Of a stretch of DNA of 64,000 nucleotides, positions 8,553-16,651 are shown one piece after another (positions within the stretch are counted from its first letter, which is position 1; every line of letters begins with the position of its first letter). The notes below the pieces were generated by a model that was not told the DNA's origin, did no database searches, and worked only from the letters and a program-made list of their open reading frames with translations. Origin of the DNA: Sinomonas atrocyanea (GTDB taxonomy: Bacteria; Actinomycetota; Actinomycetes; Actinomycetales; Micrococcaceae); the NCBI RefSeq assembly GCF_030811715.1, contig NZ_JAUSRH010000002.1, positions 1 to 64,000 on the forward strand. Direction: 5' to 3'. A program made the translations under genes and the position numbers.

Positions 8553-9314
8553 TTACGCCGCCGTCGACGCCCCGAGCAGCCCCGAGAGCGCGGCCGCGGA
8601 GGCCTTCAGATCGGTGACGTGCCGCCCGTCAGCCGAGGTGTCGAGGACGCCGACCGGCGCGACGAGGGCCAGCGTCGCGATGACGTTCCCGCCGGCGTCG
8701 AACACGGGGGCGGCAACGGCGGCGACCCCGTCGATCACGGCCTCGCTCACTGCAAAGCCTGCGCCAAGCGCCTCGGCGAGCTTCCGCTCAACGTCACCCC
8801 GCCCGGCGCCGAGCTTCGCCAGCGCCCGCTCCCGCGCCGCCGGTGAGCCCCACGCGAGGAACGCGAGCCCCTGCGCGGACTGCGGCCCGAGCGGCGCCCC
8901 GATCCGCACGGTCATGTTCACCGACTTCCCGGCCGGCTCCTTGGATGCGACGGCGACGGCGCTGGAACCGGTCCACAGCCCGAGCACCGCGGTCTGGCCC
9001 GTGCGCTCGGCGAGGGAGGCGAGGAGGGGCTCGGCCACATCGACGATCTTGGGCCCGGTCAGCATCGAGGCGGCGATGCCCATGATGAGGGGGCCGGGCC
9101 GGTAGTCGTTGTCGTTGATCCGCTGCAGGAAGCCCTCGGAGGCGAGGGACTGGAGGTAGCGGTGGGCGGAGGTCCGCCCGATCCCCAGCTCCTCGGCGAC
9201 GTCGTTGATGCGCACCTCGTTGCGGTCCGAGCCGAACATCCGCAGGATCTGCGCGCTCCTGCTCACCACCTGCAGGCCGCCGGCCGGCGCGGCGTCGTCC
9301 CTCTCCGTTGGCAT
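8553..9314 (-). CDS. IclR family transcriptional regulator
   Basis: This 253-residue protein has the IclR plan: a winged HTH in residues about 15-75 with DVAEELGIGRTSAHRYLQSL, and an effector-binding GAF-like domain from about 80 to the end. The start at ATG 9314 has no Shine-Dalgarno site, but TAGAGT lies 7 bases upstream, which suggests a leaderless transcript. The gene is followed upstream by a transporter, cupin, DUF6282 hydrolase and aldolase, so it very likely controls that cluster. The perfect palindrome at 11148-11166 between the two arms of the cluster is the best operator candidate. The effector is probably the substrate or an aldol intermediate. Confidence 0.88.
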   Translation of the reverse strand: MPTERDDAAPAGGLQVVSRSAQILRMFGSDRNEVRINDVAEELGIGRTSAHRYLQSLASEGFLQRINDNDYRPGPLIMGIAASMLTGPKIVDVAEPLLASLAERTGQTAVLGLWTGSSAVAVASKEPAGKSVNMTVRIGAPLGPQSAQGLAFLAWGSPAARERALAKLGAGRGDVERKLAEALGAGFAVSEAVIDGVAAVAAPVFDAGGNVIATLALVAPVGVLDTSADGRHVTDLKASAAALSGLLGASTAA

Positions 9315-9358
9315 AGCCCACACTCTAGCCCGTGCCCCGCCCCGCACCGGCGCGGCCG

Positions 9359-10717
9359 TCACGGCTGACGCTCGACGGCGACCGTGTGCTCGGCGAGGTC
9401 GCGGTCCTTCGTCTCGGGTCCCCACAGCGCGCCGACGATGAGGCAGACGCCGCCGACGGCGAGCAGCACCGCCGGGGTGAGCTTCAGCGGCATGATCCCG
9501 GCGAGGGCGGCCATGTAGAAGGCGTAGAACGAGGGGATGATGAGCGCCAGGGAGTAGCCGACGCCGTAGCCGGTGGCCCGGATCTCCACGGGGAACCGCT
9601 CGGACATGTAGGCGCCGATGGCCCCGAAGGCCGGGATGCCGAGGAGCGCGATCGCGGTGACGGCCACGGTCGCGGCCCAGAAGCCCTTGACCGCCCCGGA
9701 GGCGAAGAGCACGAACAGCGGGATCGCGAGCAGGGAGCCGACGCCGCAGAGGACGAAGAACGCCCGGCGTCCGATCCGCTGCGAGAGCATCCCGAACAGC
9801 GGGTACGCCACGGACACCACGGCGAACGCGATGATCATCAGCGTCGAGGTCTGCACCGCGCTGAGGCCGGTGGTCGGGGCGATGGTGGGCGGCAGGATCA
9901 CGATCGAAGCGTTGGAGGAGAACCACACGCCGGTCATGAGCAGGAACGCCTGCGCGAGCGGCTTGCGGTTGGGCCCGGCGAGGAGCTCCTTGAACGGGTT
10001 GACCCGCTTCGTGGAGGTGTTCTCCCAGGCCGGGCTCTCCTCGACGCCGCGGGCGTAGGCGATCGCGAAGCCGATCGAGATGACGGCGCCGACGATGAAC
10101 GCGATCCGCCAGCCCCACTGCGAGTAGGCCGACGCCGGGCTGCCGGCCGGCGCGAACGTGAGCACGAGCAGGGTCAGCGCGGAGATGACCACGTAGGAGG
10201 ACGGGAACCCGAGCGCGATCAGGCCCGCGTTGCGGCCCCGGTTCCGCTTCGCGGAGTGCTCCATCGCGAGCGGCACCGCGCCGGTGTACTCGCCGCCGAG
10301 GAACACCCCGCCGATGAATCGCAGCACGATCAGCGCGACCACCCCGGCGATCCCCACGCTCTGGTACCCCGGCAGCGCCGCGATGAGCCCGGTGGCCACC
10401 CCGGCGCCGGCGACGGCGACGACGGTCGCCTTCTTGCGCCCCACCTTGTCCCCGAGCCAGCCGAAGATCACCGACCCGAGGGGGCGGGCCACGAGGGTGG
10501 AGGCGAAGACGAGGCCGCCGAGGATCGCCGTCGTGGCCGGCCCGATCGAGGCGGGGGTGAAGAAGGCCATCGCCGGGGCGAGCGCGATCACCGGCAGGTA
10601 GATGTCGAACATGTCGATGAAGAAGCCGGCGCTCGCGCCGACCACCGCGCGGCGCTCGTGCCCGGATGCCGCAGTGCCCACGGCACCAGTGTGGCGGTCC
10701 ATCGCGTGCGCGGTCAC
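9359..10717 (-). CDS. MFS transporter, sugar/organic acid type
   Basis: Twelve-helix major facilitator of about 450 residues. The first helix reads AGFFIDMFDIYLPVIALAP and the 2-3 loop has GWLGDKVGRKK, as in proton-coupled carboxylate and sugar importers. The start is GTG 10717, overlapping the cupin stop by 4 bases (GTGA); an ATG at 10702 is the alternative, 5 codons later. Neither has a good ribosome binding site, so coupling favours the GTG. It is the second gene of a minus-strand unit cupin-MFS, with the IclR gene beyond. It should import the compound degraded by the divergent DUF6282/aldolase pair. Substrate unknown. Confidence 0.85.
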   Translation of the reverse strand: MTAHAMDRHTGAVGTAASGHERRAVVGASAGFFIDMFDIYLPVIALAPAMAFFTPASIGPATTAILGGLVFASTLVARPLGSVIFGWLGDKVGRKKATVVAVAGAGVATGLIAALPGYQSVGIAGVVALIVLRFIGGVFLGGEYTGAVPLAMEHSAKRNRGRNAGLIALGFPSSYVVISALTLLVLTFAPAGSPASAYSQWGWRIAFIVGAVISIGFAIAYARGVEESPAWENTSTKRVNPFKELLAGPNRKPLAQAFLLMTGVWFSSNASIVILPPTIAPTTGLSAVQTSTLMIIAFAVVSVAYPLFGMLSQRIGRRAFFVLCGVGSLLAIPLFVLFASGAVKGFWAATVAVTAIALLGIPAFGAIGAYMSERFPVEIRATGYGVGYSLALIIPSFYAFYMAALAGIMPLKLTPAVLLAVGGVCLIVGALWGPETKDRDLAEHTVAVERQP

Positions 10718-11127
10718 CGCTGGCCGCCCAGGGTGAGGGGCTCCTTGGCGCCCAGGTTGGCCACCCACGAGGTGAGGTGGGCGTAGTCGGCCCGCGGCGG
10801 GACGAAGATGTCGATGTTCACGCAGGGGCCGGAGGTCACGTCGATGTAGTGCTCCTTGCCGCGCTCCACCAGCATGAGGTCGTGCGGGCCCATGCGGTGC
10901 GCCACGCCGTCGACGTAGTAGTCGGCCTCGCCCTCGAGGATGAACACAAGCTGGTCGAAGTCCTCGTGCGAGTGGGGGCGGAGCTCGAGGCCCTTCTCCA
11001 CGGTGTTCCACACGATCATGACCTCGTCCGTGGCGTAGGCCTTGCGGGTGATGCCCGGGCGGGCGACCTCGAGCGGGATGTCGTCGAAGCTGACGACTTC
11101 CGAGTAGAGCGATTCGTTGAGGGACAC
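10714..11127 (-). CDS. Cupin domain protein
   Basis: This 137-residue single-domain cupin starts at GTG 11127, with AGGAG six bases upstream. Metal-ligand motifs are visible: LRPHSHEDFDQ (the first cupin motif, with two His and a Glu) and GKEHYIDV (the second, with His). Single-domain cupins of this kind act as isomerases, dioxygenases or binding proteins in sugar-acid and aromatic pathways. The gene is first in the minus-strand unit facing the DUF6282 gene, so it probably acts on the same substrate, for instance as an isomerase. The specific reaction is not clear from sequence. Confidence 0.82.
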   Translation of the reverse strand: MSLNESLYSEVVSFDDIPLEVARPGITRKAYATDEVMIVWNTVEKGLELRPHSHEDFDQLVFILEGEADYYVDGVAHRMGPHDLMLVERGKEHYIDVTSGPCVNIDIFVPPRADYAHLTSWVANLGAKEPLTLGGQR

Positions 11128-11147
11128 CGTGATCTCCTTTGACCTTG

Positions 11148-11166
11148 TGTTCCGATTTTCGGAACA
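11148..11166. promoter_or_regulatory. Palindromic operator in the divergent promoter region
   Basis: TGTTCCGA (11148-11155), spacer TTT, and TCGGAACA (11159-11166) form a perfect 8+8 inverted repeat. It lies between the cupin start (11127) and the DUF6282 start (11259), the only divergent promoter region of the cluster. Sites with TTCCG...CGGAA arms are typical of IclR-family regulators, and an IclR gene sits at the end of the same cluster. Confidence 0.8.
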
Positions 11167-11258
11167 GCTTGTGCGCAATGTGGAACGAGCGTAGCATCGT
11201 GATCACGGTCACTGTCAATGCCCCTCGAGGGGCAGAACTCCACGGAAGGACAGCAACG

Positions 11259-12188
11259 ATGCTGAAGCCCGAAGGCCACGAGCCCGTCACCATCGACGAC
11301 CCGGAGGTCGCCGCGATTCTGGACGGCGCCGTCGACCTGCACGTCCACCCGAGCCCCTCGCCGTTCCCGCGCCGGCTGCCCATCGCCGAGGCCGCATGGC
11401 AGGCGCACGAGGCCGGCTTCCGGGCGATCCTGGTCAAGAGCCACCACCACTCGATGGTCACGGACATCCGCGCCGCCTCCGAGGCGCTCGGCGGCCTGCC
11501 GATCCCGGTGCTTTCCGGGGTGGCGCTGAACAACTACGTGGGCGGCCTCAACCCGTACGCGGCCGAGCTCGCCCTCGCCCAGGGCGGCCGGATGGTCTGG
11601 TTCCCCACCATCTCCTCGCACGCCCACATCTGCGTGCACGAGGCCGAGGGCCAGAACATGCGCTTCCCCACCAACAACCTGGGTCTGCGCCACACCACCG
11701 AGATCGGCATCCTCGACGCCGAGGGCGCGCTCAAGCCCGAGGTTCTGGACATCCTCGAAGTCATCAAGGCGCACGACGCGATCATGTCCTGCGGCCACCT
11801 CGACGCCGACCAGACGGAGCGGCTCATCGAGCAGGCCTCGTCCATGGGGATCAAGCGGATCCTCGTGAACCATCCGAACTTCGTGATCGGCGCCGAGCCC
11901 GAGCGGGTGCGGCGCTGGGTGGGCCTCGGGGCGCGGATCGAGCACTCGATCTGCCAGTACGACGACCGCACCTCGTTCTACCAGTGGGGCCTCGACACCC
12001 TGCTCGGCTTCGTGAAGGCCGCCGGCGTGGAGAACACGCTCCTGGGCTCGGACCTGGGCCAGGCGAACAACCCGCTGCCGGTGGACGCCTACGCGCGCAT
12101 GGTCCGCGGCCTGCTGGACGCGGGCGTGTCCAAGGAGGACGTGCGCCGGCTCATCGCGGACAACCCCGCCGACCTGCTGGGGATCTGA
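11259..12188 (+). CDS. DUF6282 family metal-dependent hydrolase
   Basis: This 309-residue protein starts at ATG 11259, eight bases after AAGGA. Early residues read DGAVDLHVHPSPSPFPRR, a metal-binding HxH of the amidohydrolase/PHP type, followed by LVKSHHHSMV and later histidines in ISSHAH and MSCGHLDAD. These fit a TIM-barrel hydrolase of the DUF6282 group, whose members are poorly characterised. It overlaps the aldolase gene by 1 base (TGATG), so both are translated together; a lactone or cyclic ester hydrolase feeding the aldolase would fit, by inference. Part of its 3' end is duplicated at 15121-15241. Confidence 0.82.
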   Translation: MLKPEGHEPVTIDDPEVAAILDGAVDLHVHPSPSPFPRRLPIAEAAWQAHEAGFRAILVKSHHHSMVTDIRAASEALGGLPIPVLSGVALNNYVGGLNPYAAELALAQGGRMVWFPTISSHAHICVHEAEGQNMRFPTNNLGLRHTTEIGILDAEGALKPEVLDILEVIKAHDAIMSCGHLDADQTERLIEQASSMGIKRILVNHPNFVIGAEPERVRRWVGLGARIEHSICQYDDRTSFYQWGLDTLLGFVKAAGVENTLLGSDLGQANNPLPVDAYARMVRGLLDAGVSKEDVRRLIADNPADLLGI

Positions 12189-12952
12189 TGGCCCTCCCTA
12201 CCTCCCTGCGCGCGGTCATGGCCGAGCGCCCCGTCCTCGGCACGTTCCTGAAGATCCCGCGGTTCGAGATCGTGGACATCCTGGCCCTCTCCGGCTTCGA
12301 CTTCGTGGTCTGCGACTACGAGCACTCGCAGATGTCGGTGGGGGAGGCGTGCGACGTCGTCCGTGCCGGCCGAGCGCGCGGCCTGCCGGTCCTGGTCCGG
12401 GTCCCCGCCCTGGACCGGGGCGACATCAACCGCCTGCTCGAGGCCGGTGCCGCCGGGATCCAGCTCGCCCGCGGCTCCGGCGCCGCGGCAGGGGAGCTGC
12501 GGAAGCTGGTGTCCTATCCGCCGCTGGGCACCCGGTCGGTGTCGCTGGCGCAGCCGGCGGCGGACTACGGGATGGGCGTGACCCTGGCCGGGCACTTCGA
12601 GCGGTCCAACTCGACCGTTCTGGCCGTGGGGCAGTTCGAGACCGCCGACTACGCCGACGGGATCGACGCCGCGATGGCGGCCCTGGACGTGGCGTTCATC
12701 GGGCCGGTGGACCTGTCCGTGGACCTGGGCACGCCGGGGGAGCTGGACTCCGCGCCCATGCGGGCCGCCGCCGAGGCGATCGAGGCGGCTGCTTCGGGCC
12801 GCGGGGTGCCGATGGGAATCTTCGCGGGCTCGGCGGAGGCCGCGGCCGACGCCGTGGCGCGCGGCTACCGCTATATCGTGGCGGGGTCGGACCTGACCAT
12901 GGTCGCGGGCGGGGCGAGGCAGCTCAGCTCGCTGCTGGAGGCTGTCGGTTGA
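12188..12952 (+). CDS. HpcH/HpaI family class II aldolase
   Basis: This 254-residue protein has the phosphoenolpyruvate/pyruvate-like TIM barrel of the HpcH/HpaI family. Visible active-site parts are DFVVCDYEHSQM near residue 40, the metal ligand Glu in VGQFETADY and the Asp in GPVDLSVDLG, as in HpaI-type divalent-metal aldolases. The family splits 4-hydroxy-2-oxo acids into pyruvate (or a keto acid) and an aldehyde. The gene is directly coupled to the DUF6282 hydrolase, so the pathway likely opens a ring or ester and then cleaves a hydroxy-keto acid. A decayed partial copy of this gene lies at 15242-15585. Confidence 0.87.
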   Translation: MALPTSLRAVMAERPVLGTFLKIPRFEIVDILALSGFDFVVCDYEHSQMSVGEACDVVRAGRARGLPVLVRVPALDRGDINRLLEAGAAGIQLARGSGAAAGELRKLVSYPPLGTRSVSLAQPAADYGMGVTLAGHFERSNSTVLAVGQFETADYADGIDAAMAALDVAFIGPVDLSVDLGTPGELDSAPMRAAAEAIEAAASGRGVPMGIFAGSAEAAADAVARGYRYIVAGSDLTMVAGGARQLSSLLEAVG

Positions 12953-12982
12953 GCGAAGTCGGAACCGCGGACGACGGCGGGT

Positions 12983-13004
12983 GCCCGGCTCGCGTGGGCC
13001 GGGC
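12983..13004. terminator. Hairpin after the aldolase gene
   Basis: GCCCGGC (12983-12989) and GCCGGGC (12998-13004) pair perfectly around an 8-base loop. It lies 30 bases after the aldolase stop and just before the convergent helicase gene end at 13012. No T-run follows. Confidence 0.6.
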
Positions 13005-13011
13005 TCGGCAG

Positions 13012-14733
13012 TTATATGGCGGGAGGGATAAACCGACGCAGATAGCTGCGAAGGGCGGGATCGCAGACGTAGACGTATGTGCCCCGCATTCCACGGGTGA
13101 GCAGAACGCCGTAGATATTGACGATGTATTCCAGTAGTTGCTCGTCTGAATACACGATGCCGAGACGAGGGTTGTTTTCCTTGCCTTTCTTGTCGTGATA
13201 GTTGCTGCGGTCGACCACGAAGCGCTGCATTGCAGGGTCATACGTCAGTTCGGGCCCAATGATCACACCCGCATAGTTGAGGTCGTACCCCTGCACCGTG
13301 TGGATTGATCCGACTTCGTTGACCGACTTCGGCGAGTTGATCCAGTCGCGGTCCGTCGAATTCCAGCGGAGCTGGCAGCCGTCAATCTCGATGTCGTAGG
13401 CTTTCGGGTTCTTCTTGCTCACCCATGGCCAGGCATACCCAGCTACTAGGCGCGCCAGATTGAACTCACGCTCCTTCTCGCGGATCTTCCCGAGCATGTC
13501 TGTCAGATCGTCGTAGAGCGCAAACTCATACTCGCCGAACCGCCGCGGCTGCGGCGCAGAATCAGTGAGCATCGACCTGACGTAGGCTACGTAGTCCTCA
13601 CCCGTGTTGAGGCGCATCTGGGTCATCAGGCGGTACAGACGGTGGTCGTCCTTCGCCTCTGAGAGCAGCGATGTCATCCTCGCTCTAGGCAGGTCGGCGG
13701 GACGAACACTTTGGGCGGCGTCGACCAGGAAGATCTGGTGAGTGCTCTGCTTCCCGATCCAATCGAGCTGGGTGAGTGCGTCGTCGTCCGACCCGAACAG
13801 ATGCTCGTTGATCGTCTGGAACTCCTTGTTGCGGACGCCCGAGGACTGATTCGCGCGCTGCGACAGTCGGTGGGCTTCGTCAACAATGAGCAGATCGTAT
13901 GGTGTCTTGCTGGAGCCGACTTCGAACTGTGAGAGGACCATGTCCTTTGTCAGCCCAGGTGTCTTGGCGAAGACGTTCTGGATTGACTGGCGTAGTGATT
14001 GCTGAGGTACCACGAGTCCCACGCGGAAGTCGCGGAGAAGGTCGGGGTACCCTTCCAGAAAATACTCGGCGAAGATCGAGTCGCTCTCCACGACGTCTTC
14101 GTTGTGATGAGACCGGATGTCACTGAGCAGCTTCATGAGGTAGATCGCGACGATTGTCTTGCCCGTGCCGGGGTCACCTTGGATGACGGTAGTGCTCGGC
14201 CGACCATTCTCGAGGTCCTCGAAGAGGCCCTCGAGGATGTCGTTGACTGCGCCGGCCTGGTCTTGCGTCAGCGCCTTGAACGGCGACAGCTTAAAGAGGT
14301 CGCTGTTGACGATCTGAGGGATCGTCTGGCTGAACATGCCCTCCCTGCGGAGGGCCTCGAAGACCCGGTCGAATGTCTGCTGGTAGTGTCCCCGGTCGTA
14401 GTAATCGGCATCGGTGATGCCCTCGTTGCGGTTCTCCACCGTGAACTTGCCGTCGCCGGCGAAGAACCGAATGAGGTAGGACTCGAGATCGAGGCACGCT
14501 GACTTGTTGAAGCGGTCGTCCACGATGACTCGAACCGCATTGAGGGCGCCACGACCGTTCGCGATGTGTTGGTTCATGCGTGTTGCCGCGTTCAAGGACT
14601 CGCCGACGTAAATGCTGCTGTCGTTGCTGAGGGTGTAGACCACGGGCCAGTTGCGGTGGCGCGGGTCCCCGGCCGCCCAAACCTTGACGGACTCGTTTTC
14701 GAGCGTAAGGCGTTCGATCCTAAAGCTGGTCAT
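13012..14733 (-). CDS. GIY-YIG nuclease-DUF2075 helicase fusion
   Basis: The start is set at ATG 14733, giving 573 residues. Residues about 30-100 form a GIY-YIG-like module: VVYTLSNDSSIYVGES, then RMNQH and later LESYLIRFF. From about 150 comes a DUF2075 superfamily-1-like helicase core, with Walker A GDPGTGKT (186-193), Walker B LLIVDEAH (281-288) and a later SIHTVQGYDLNY motif. Such fusions are found in accessory regions next to MazG-like genes and are suspected to act against foreign nucleic acid; the role is not proven. Here a MazG-like gene overlaps the start by 14 bases. Base composition looks less GC-rich than the flanking catabolic genes, consistent with transfer. Confidence 0.85.
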   Translation of the reverse strand: MTSFRIERLTLENESVKVWAAGDPRHRNWPVVYTLSNDSSIYVGESLNAATRMNQHIANGRGALNAVRVIVDDRFNKSACLDLESYLIRFFAGDGKFTVENRNEGITDADYYDRGHYQQTFDRVFEALRREGMFSQTIPQIVNSDLFKLSPFKALTQDQAGAVNDILEGLFEDLENGRPSTTVIQGDPGTGKTIVAIYLMKLLSDIRSHHNEDVVESDSIFAEYFLEGYPDLLRDFRVGLVVPQQSLRQSIQNVFAKTPGLTKDMVLSQFEVGSSKTPYDLLIVDEAHRLSQRANQSSGVRNKEFQTINEHLFGSDDDALTQLDWIGKQSTHQIFLVDAAQSVRPADLPRARMTSLLSEAKDDHRLYRLMTQMRLNTGEDYVAYVRSMLTDSAPQPRRFGEYEFALYDDLTDMLGKIREKEREFNLARLVAGYAWPWVSKKNPKAYDIEIDGCQLRWNSTDRDWINSPKSVNEVGSIHTVQGYDLNYAGVIIGPELTYDPAMQRFVVDRSNYHDKKGKENNPRLGIVYSDEQLLEYIVNIYGVLLTRGMRGTYVYVCDPALRSYLRRFIPPAI

Positions 14734-15078
14734 GCTTGGTACTCCGCCCCCGGGAAAGCTCGACTGGATATCTGGCTCGAGTGATCTCGAGCTTCTCAAG
14801 CACGAGGGCCTGAGGGTCGAGACCGAGCCTGTCAGCTAGGAGCAAGCAGTAGGTCAGTACGTCGGCGAGCTCGTGACGCACGGAGGTGATCTCTTGCGGT
14901 GAGCCCCACTGAAAGCACTCGAGGAGTTCCCCAGCCTCGATGGAAATGCTCTTCGCGAGGTTCTCCGGTGAATGAAACTGCTCCCACTCTCGCTCGCGAC
15001 AAACTCGCGGAGCTCCCCTATAATGCGTTCAATTCGATCTTGACTCACAGAGTCCACGCTACCAACGGCGTGCGACAT
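14720..15078 (-). pseudogene. MazG-like nucleotide pyrophosphohydrolase, frameshifted
   Basis: From ATG 15078 the frame reads 28 normal residues, ending in RIERIIGELREFVA. The homologous continuation REREWEQFHSPENL is then found in a neighbouring frame and runs to TAG at 14720. That part has the MazG-type motifs SIEAGELLECFQW and RHELADVLTYCLLLADR, with the metal-binding E-x-x-E and E-x-x-D pairs. One base appears missing near 14996-15000. Without the shift the product would be about 119 residues, the normal size for this family, which hydrolyses nucleoside triphosphates. The 3' end overlaps the helicase start, so the pair was an operon. This is a recent pseudogene, a sequencing error, or recoding. 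Confidence 0.75.
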
Positions 15079-15120
15079 TTCAGGCCAGTTGGAACACGTC
15101 GGTGCCGACTTGGGCTAGCT

Positions 15121-15640
15121 GAACAACCCGCTGCCGGTCGATGCCTGTGCGCGCATGGTCCGCGAGCTGCTGGACGCGCGTGCCCAAGGAGGACGTGCGC
15201 CGGCTCATCGCGGACAACCCAGCCGACCTGCTGGGGATCTGATGGTCCTCCCAACCTCGCTTCTCGTGGCCGGGTCGGCAGTTCGAGGCCGCCGACTACG
15301 CCGACGGCATCGACGCCGCCATAGGCGCACTAGACGTAAGCTTCATCAGCGTGCACCTCGGCACGCCGCGCGAGCTGCATCCCGCGCCACGCGCGCCGCG
15401 GAGGAAGTGACCGAGGCGGCCGTCGCCGCGCGCGAGGTGCCGACGGGTGTCTTCGCCAGCTCGGCGGAGGCCGGGGCCGACACCGTGGCGCGCGGCTACC
15501 GCTACATCGTCGCCGGCTCGCATCTGACGGTGCTCGCCAGCGGGGCGAGACAGTCCAGTTCGCTGCTGCCGCCGGCCCATTGGTGAGCGGAAGTCGGAGT
15601 CGCGGACGACGATGGATGCTCGGCTCGGGGGCCGGGCTCC
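15121..15640 (+). pseudogene. Decayed duplicate of DUF6282-aldolase 3' region
   Basis: 15121-15256 closely matches 12064-12200 (end of the DUF6282 gene and start of the aldolase). 15278-15640 matches 12634 to about 13000 (3' half of the aldolase plus its downstream sequence). About 400 bases between these parts are missing, and small indels break every frame. The copy is in the same orientation as the original, so the helicase-MazG cassette lies between direct repeats. Confidence 0.85.
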
Positions 15641-15680
15641 GCCATCACGTGCCGCGCGGGATGAAGGGGCTTGTCAGGGG

Positions 15681-16472
15681 CTACTTGTTCACGACGACGT
15701 TGTTCAAGTAGGTGGAACAGTAGCTCAGAACGGACATGAATATGAATTTGTATCCTTGGTCGCGACCCCAGGCGCGTCGTGCTTCCTGGACCGTCGCCGC
15801 CCCGCCAGCAGGACCTTTGGAAACGGCCGGGCATGCGGATCGCGCTTGACTCAAGATGGCAGAGTCGGGATTGCCGGCAATGGTCGGAGCCACAGTTCGC
15901 AGCCTGTCGAGAATCGCGTCGTCACCGGTGCTTGAATCGGCCATAAATTCGGGACAAAACTCGACGGTCCCTGTACCGAAGATGAGCTGCAGGTCCGATT
16001 GGTACGCCTTGGGCAAGCCCTTGGCGGCAATATCGTAGGCCACCTCTTCGAAAAGCTCTCCGTCCTTCATTCGGTCGCACATTTTCTTCGCGGTTGAAAT
16101 GACCTCGTCGTCGGTCTCTCGCGCCACGGTGCTTGTGCGACTTCGAACATACTCGACCCAGTCGGCCGATGCTGTGTTGGCTGTGGCAGCGGTTGTGATT
16201 CGCGGAGAGGGGCTGCTCGCGCTCGCATTCTCGGGCTGAACCGTCGGACTCGCGGTCGAGCTCGGTGGCGTCGAAGACGAGGTCGAAGTCCCAGCGCCGG
16301 CCGGTGCGGTCGTAACAGCGCCGGAGCAATTCGCCATGAGCGGCAGCAACACTGACATAGCGCAGATCGTCAGTGCTCGCCTTGCCCAGCTGCTCTCTTC
16401 GCCCCTCTTGCTTTCGCCATCTTTCTGGCCCACTGGCAGGACAATGCTGCCGTCAGCGTCGGACACTGTCAA
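15681..16472 (-). CDS. Putative lipoprotein with two DUF732-like repeats
   Basis: This protein of up to 263 residues starts at TTG 16472, shortly after GGAGC. A hydrophobic segment (about 31-48) ends in MANC, a weak lipobox, followed by a Ser/Thr/Pro linker. Two similar domains follow. The first runs from WVEYVRSR through KKMCDRM to EFCPEF; the second from ILDRLRT through ARSACP to VLSYCST. Each has an early Cys near a charged helix and a late Cys-containing end, which resembles the DUF732 pattern of small secreted actinobacterial proteins. Function unknown. It lies downstream of secreted nuclease copy 1 on the same strand, 179 bases away. Confidence 0.65.
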   Translation of the reverse strand: MTVSDADGSIVLPVGQKDGESKRGEESSWARRALTICAMSVLLPLMANCSGAVTTAPAGAGTSTSSSTPPSSTASPTVQPENASASSPSPRITTAATANTASADWVEYVRSRTSTVARETDDEVISTAKKMCDRMKDGELFEEVAYDIAAKGLPKAYQSDLQLIFGTGTVEFCPEFMADSSTGDDAILDRLRTVAPTIAGNPDSAILSQARSACPAVSKGPAGGAATVQEARRAWGRDQGYKFIFMSVLSYCSTYLNNVVVNK

Positions 16473-16504
16473 AGCTCCGTTCCAAGAGTGTGGATTCCGA
16501 CTTC

Positions 16505-16547
16505 ATTTGACCTGATGCGAGAACCCGGAATTTGACCTGATGCGAGA
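16505..16547. repeat. Two direct repeats with 25-base period
   Basis: ATTTGACCTGATGCGAGA occurs at 16505-16522 and again at 16530-16547. The pair is flanked by GATTCCGA on the left and CGGATTCCAA on the right. It lies between the DUF732-like gene and nuclease copy 1. It may be the end of a lost insertion element or a binding site; no transposase remains. Confidence 0.7.
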
Positions 16548-16651
16548 GTTCGGATTCCAAGCATCATAGTGTCGCCCTACTATTCATTCTTCTCTCATGC
16601 CGCCTTTCAGTCACTTCTCGGGAACCCACGGTGCGTGCACCGGATCCCGAA

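Noticed and set aside
9332-10786. A 484-codon plus-strand frame opposite the MFS gene.
   Set aside because: Shadow of the transporter gene; no hydrophobic or conserved pattern of its own.
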